A DNA stretch of 9,471 bases, from positions 1 to 9,471 of the forward strand of contig JABDJE010000163.1 in the NCBI GenBank assembly GCA_013002625.1, read 5' to 3'. How positions within the stretch are numbered: position 1 is the stretch's first letter; each line of letters begins with the position of its first letter. Under the pieces are notes generated by a model, which saw only the letters and a program-made list of their open reading frames with translations, made no database searches and had not been told where the DNA came from. Both the position numbers and the translations under genes were made by a program. The stretch is from Saprospiraceae bacterium. Its GTDB lineage: Bacteria; Bacteroidota; Bacteroidia; Chitinophagales; Saprospiraceae. This document shows, piece by piece, positions 6,672 through 9,471 of this stretch.

Positions 6672-9471
6672 ATGAAGTTAACGAATAGCCTGTTGGAAGG
6701 TATCACCTTTCTATTATTGCTTTCGATTTGTCCTCTCAGTCTTACTTCACAAACAGTTTGTGAAAGTAACTGTCAAGTCCAATGTCAGGGACAAGTTAAT
6801 GTATCATTAGATCAGGATTGTATGGCAGAGATCACACCAGCAATGGGAGGTGTCGGCATCAGCTATGATTGCAATGATTATTATGATTTGAGATTATGGG
6901 ATGTCTATGATAATCTCATTCCAGACAATATCGTAGACATACGATACAACGGACAAATGCTGAAATATGAAATTACAGAGCCGGAGTGTGGAAACAAGTG
7001 TTGGGGCTATATCTTGGCTGAATACAAACTCCCTCCGCAAATTGACTGTCCGCCTGATATGACTGTAAGTTGTACAGCGCTTGCAGTTCTGGATTTCCCG
7101 CCAGCTACGGGAGGATGTGCTGATTTTGAAGTCAGCTTATTAAGTGAATCAAGAAATACCTTGGATTGCCATCCTTTGTATACGCAGACGGTTACCCGAG
7201 CATATATTGCCAGGGATGAATTTGGCAATTATGATACGTGCACCCATGTACTGACGCTTGAACGTGTTGATTTGGATAACATCATCTTCCCGCCAATGTA
7301 TTCTGTTGGAACTGGGAATGCCATTTCCTGTAAGGACGATGTTATTGAATTTGATGAAAATAATTTGCCCTTGCCATGGCCTAAAGATCCTTTAACCGGA
7401 TCTGGGACAGGCGTACCAATTCTTTGTGATCCTGCAATTACCAATGGCCTATACTGTCCGTTGAATGATGACTACAGCGGGACGCCCTTGATTCCGCATG
7501 GATTGTATATGGGCCAAACGACTATCCCGACTTCTCAGGCTTGCAACGTTGCGGTAATTTATACGGATGTAGAATTGCCAAAGATTGGTTGTGTAAGAAA
7601 GATAATGAGACAATGGGAAGTACGTGAATGGTGGTGTAATGGTGAGAGTTCGGCAGGTCAGCTTCAATTGATTGAAATTGTTGATGATCAAGCACCTGAA
7701 TTTGAGTGCCCGAGAGACTTCACAGTGTCTACAAATTATGATTGTGCTGGAAGTGTCTTTATGCCTTCAGTATATGCACATGATGAATGCGGAACTGTCC
7801 TGGATTATAGGATAGATTACCCTAATGGCCTTTTGCAGGCAAATGGAGGATATATCGAATTGGATTTGGGTGTAAATACAGTTGAATACATTGTCAGTGA
7901 TGATTGCTACAACAGCAGCAACTGTTTCGTAGATGTTACAGTAGAGGATAATACAAATCCAGTTGCGATTTGTGAATTGTATAAAGTAATATCACTTGGA
8001 CAAAATGGAGAAGCGATTGTATTTGCTGAACCATTTGATAATGGAAGTTGGGATGAATGTTATCTTGATCGATTTGAGGTGAGAAGAATGGATACAACAT
8101 GCGTGGCAGCGGATACGCTGTTCGGAGAAAGTGTAACATTCTGTTGTTCTGATTTAGGTGAGGATGTTATGGTGGTGTTCAGGGCATGGGATAAAGCAGA
8201 CAACTATAATGACTGTATGGTGAGCGTCGAGGTTCAGGATAAATTGATTCCTGATTTTGATTGTCCACCTGACATGACTATTGATTGTCATGATATATAT
8301 GATTTGCAGAATTTGGATTTATCTTTTGGGGCACTGATCACCTATGATAATTGTGCATCACAACAAGTCGAGGAGATAGTTATTGATGATGTTAATCAAT
8401 GCGGAATTGGTACCATCCAAAGAATATTTGAATACACAGATAATTTTGGAAACGTACTGAGACATTGTAAGCAGGTCATAACAATTACAAACAATACGCC
8501 ATTCGTTGGCGCCAATATTTTATGGCCATTGGATTACGAAGTAGAAGGTGGGTGTTCGATTCAGGACCTCTCTCCGGAAAACTTGCCTGAGCCTTACGCC
8601 TTTCCAACATTTACTGCAGGTGACGATGAATGCAGCTTAATAGGATATGATTATGATGATAAATTCTTTGAAGCGCCTCCTGGATCAGGAGAGTGCGGCA
8701 AAATAGAAAGAACATGGACGGTTATTAACTGGTGCGGACGTACCGCTGGCACCTATGATATTTGGGTGAACCCTAAGCCACAATATATTAAGTTGATCAA
8801 CACTGTTGCACCGGAGATTGATCCTCAGGATGACCTTGTGTTTGAATCTCAGAATATTGATTGTATCAATGGTGACGTCGTTGTTGAACGAACAGCAACA
8901 GACGATTGTCAGAATTTGCTATTCTGGACCTTTGTTGTAAGGGATATCAATGATTACATCGTTGCAACCGGTAATACAAATTTCCTTGTCGACACATTGC
9001 CTTCAGGAAGTTATAATATTGAGTGGACAGTTACAGATGGATGCGGCAATTTTGATGTGGACTTCCAGAATGTAGAGGTCATCAATACGAAAACACCAAG
9101 CCCAGTATGTATTAGCGGATTGGCTGCTAATCTTGTGTTGATGGATTTAGACTCTGATGGCACTTTTGATGCAGAAATGGTTGAACTATGGGCTGAAGAT
9201 TTTGATGCCAAGAGTTATCACACCTGTTCCAATCCAATCACCTTGAGCCTGAGTAGTGATATCAATGATATTTCCAGAATTTATGATTGCGATGATATAG
9301 GAATTAATACGGTTCAACTTTGGGTCACCGATCTTATTACGGGGGCACAGGCGTATTGCGAAACCTTTGTTGATATTCAGGATAACAATGGAGACAATGT
9401 TTGTGATAGTACAGACATGCAGAATCGTGTTATTATTCAGGGAGATATTTATACGGAGTATAATGATGAAA
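6672..9471 (+). CDS. Giant cysteine-rich secreted protein with HYR-like repeat modules (3' end outside window)
   Basis: The frame is open without a stop from 6672 to the window edge, giving 933 visible codons. Residues 1 to about 26 form a signal peptide. The mature part has about 46 cysteines and is rich in Asp/Glu. It reads as a chain of beta-sandwich modules like those of large Saprospiraceae surface proteins: an N-terminal module (37-120), a module opening DCPPDMT (125-131), a module ending in RQWEVREWWC (313-322), a clear HYR-type module (about 338-430, APEFECP to VNTVEYIVSDD), another unit (430-525), a second DCPPDMT module (530-536), a second RTWTVINWC module (680-688), then units at 716-806 and 810-905. 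The last visible residues (about 918-933, VIIQGDIYTEYNDE) look like the start of a carboxypeptidase-regulatory-like domain. Full-length relatives usually end in a T9SS sorting domain, not visible here. Probable role: surface adhesion or matrix; no enzyme motif seen. Confidence 0.87.
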   Translation, partial: MKLTNSLLEGITFLLLLSICPLSLTSQTVCESNCQVQCQGQVNVSLDQDCMAEITPAMGGVGISYDCNDYYDLRLWDVYDNLIPDNIVDIRYNGQMLKYEITEPECGNKCWGYILAEYKLPPQIDCPPDMTVSCTALAVLDFPPATGGCADFEVSLLSESRNTLDCHPLYTQTVTRAYIARDEFGNYDTCTHVLTLERVDLDNIIFPPMYSVGTGNAISCKDDVIEFDENNLPLPWPKDPLTGSGTGVPILCDPAITNGLYCPLNDDYSGTPLIPHGLYMGQTTIPTSQACNVAVIYTDVELPKIGCVRKIMRQWEVREWWCNGESSAGQLQLIEIVDDQAPEFECPRDFTVSTNYDCAGSVFMPSVYAHDECGTVLDYRIDYPNGLLQANGGYIELDLGVNTVEYIVSDDCYNSSNCFVDVTVEDNTNPVAICELYKVISLGQNGEAIVFAEPFDNGSWDECYLDRFEVRRMDTTCVAADTLFGESVTFCCSDLGEDVMVVFRAWDKADNYNDCMVSVEVQDKLIPDFDCPPDMTIDCHDIYDLQNLDLSFGALITYDNCASQQVEEIVIDDVNQCGIGTIQRIFEYTDNFGNVLRHCKQVITITNNTPFVGANILWPLDYEVEGGCSIQDLSPENLPEPYAFPTFTAGDDECSLIGYDYDDKFFEAPPGSGECGKIERTWTVINWCGRTAGTYDIWVNPKPQYIKLINTVAPEIDPQDDLVFESQNIDCINGDVVVERTATDDCQNLLFWTFVVRDINDYIVATGNTNFLVDTLPSGSYNIEWTVTDGCGNFDVDFQNVEVINTKTPSPVCISGLAANLVLMDLDSDGTFDAEMVELWAEDFDAKSYHTCSNPITLSLSSDINDISRIYDCDDIGINTVQLWVTDLITGAQAYCETFVDIQDNNGDNVCDSTDMQNRVIIQGDIYTEYNDE
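7044..7067 (+). repeat. Coding repeat DCPPDMT, copy 1
   Basis: Encodes DCPPDMT (residues 125-131 of the giant protein), the opening strand of an HYR-like module. A near-identical copy lies 1215 bases downstream, differing mainly at third codon positions, as expected for an old internal duplication under protein-level selection. Confidence 0.6.
8259..8282 (+). repeat. Coding repeat DCPPDMT, copy 2
   Basis: Encodes DCPPDMT again (residues 530-536), exactly 405 codons after copy 1. Each copy is followed by a further cysteine within three residues and, later, by an RxWxVxxW module, so a two-module block appears to be duplicated. Confidence 0.6.

Noticed and set aside
7007..8139. Several minus-strand open frames of 67-80 codons opposite the giant secreted protein
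   Set aside because: The + strand frame is continuous with a signal peptide and repeated modules, so these are shadows.
1..9471. CRISPR array, tRNA/rRNA gene, insertion sequence, phage or defence system
   Set aside because: Looked for regular short repeats, tRNA-like arms, transposase or integrase motifs and nuclease/helicase motifs; none seen.

Overview
The window looks like a piece of a Bacteroidota chromosome, most likely from the Saprospirales (Lewinella/Saprospira-like). This rests on a type IX secretion (T9SS) type A sorting domain, a very large cysteine-rich HYR-type secreted protein of the style common in Saprospiraceae, TAnnTTTG-type promoter elements, weak or absent Shine-Dalgarno sites, and AT-rich composition. 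The family-level placement is inference from protein style.

Left block (1 to about 3573, + strand): three tightly packed genes that look like one operon. They are a DsbD-type thiol:disulfide interchange protein whose 5' end lies outside the window, a PhzF-family isomerase/epimerase-like protein 6 bases downstream, and a TPR lipoprotein that overlaps the PhzF gene by ATGA. A convergent minus-strand gene (3570-4370) meets the operon end to end, with the two stop codons overlapping in a TTAA. It encodes a secreted protein with a Reeler-like 'choice-of-anchor V' domain and a T9SS C-terminal sorting domain.

Middle (4371-6319): a 149-base divergent intergenic region holds two interleaved inverted repeats and a perfect TAnnTTTG promoter element placed so close to the ATG that the transcript may be leaderless. 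It drives a complete homodimer-type ABC exporter (TMD-NBD half-transporter).

Right block (6320-9471): a 352-base non-coding stretch contains a textbook Bacteroidota promoter (TTTG-N19-TATATTTG) and about 290 bases of predicted untranslated leader with several possible hairpins. This leads to a very long + strand gene running off the right edge, of which 933 codons are visible. The product has a signal peptide, about 46 cysteines in the mature part and a chain of HYR-like beta-sandwich modules. It ends at the window edge in what looks like the start of another beta-sandwich domain.

Functionally the window is about the cell envelope: periplasmic redox (DsbD), an outer-envelope TPR lipoprotein, two secreted or surface proteins, and an exporter. 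I see no CRISPR array, RNA gene, insertion sequence, phage gene or recognisable defence system. The best candidates for a second look are the giant Cys-rich protein with its long structured leader and the CX4CH motif in the Reeler-like T9SS cargo.
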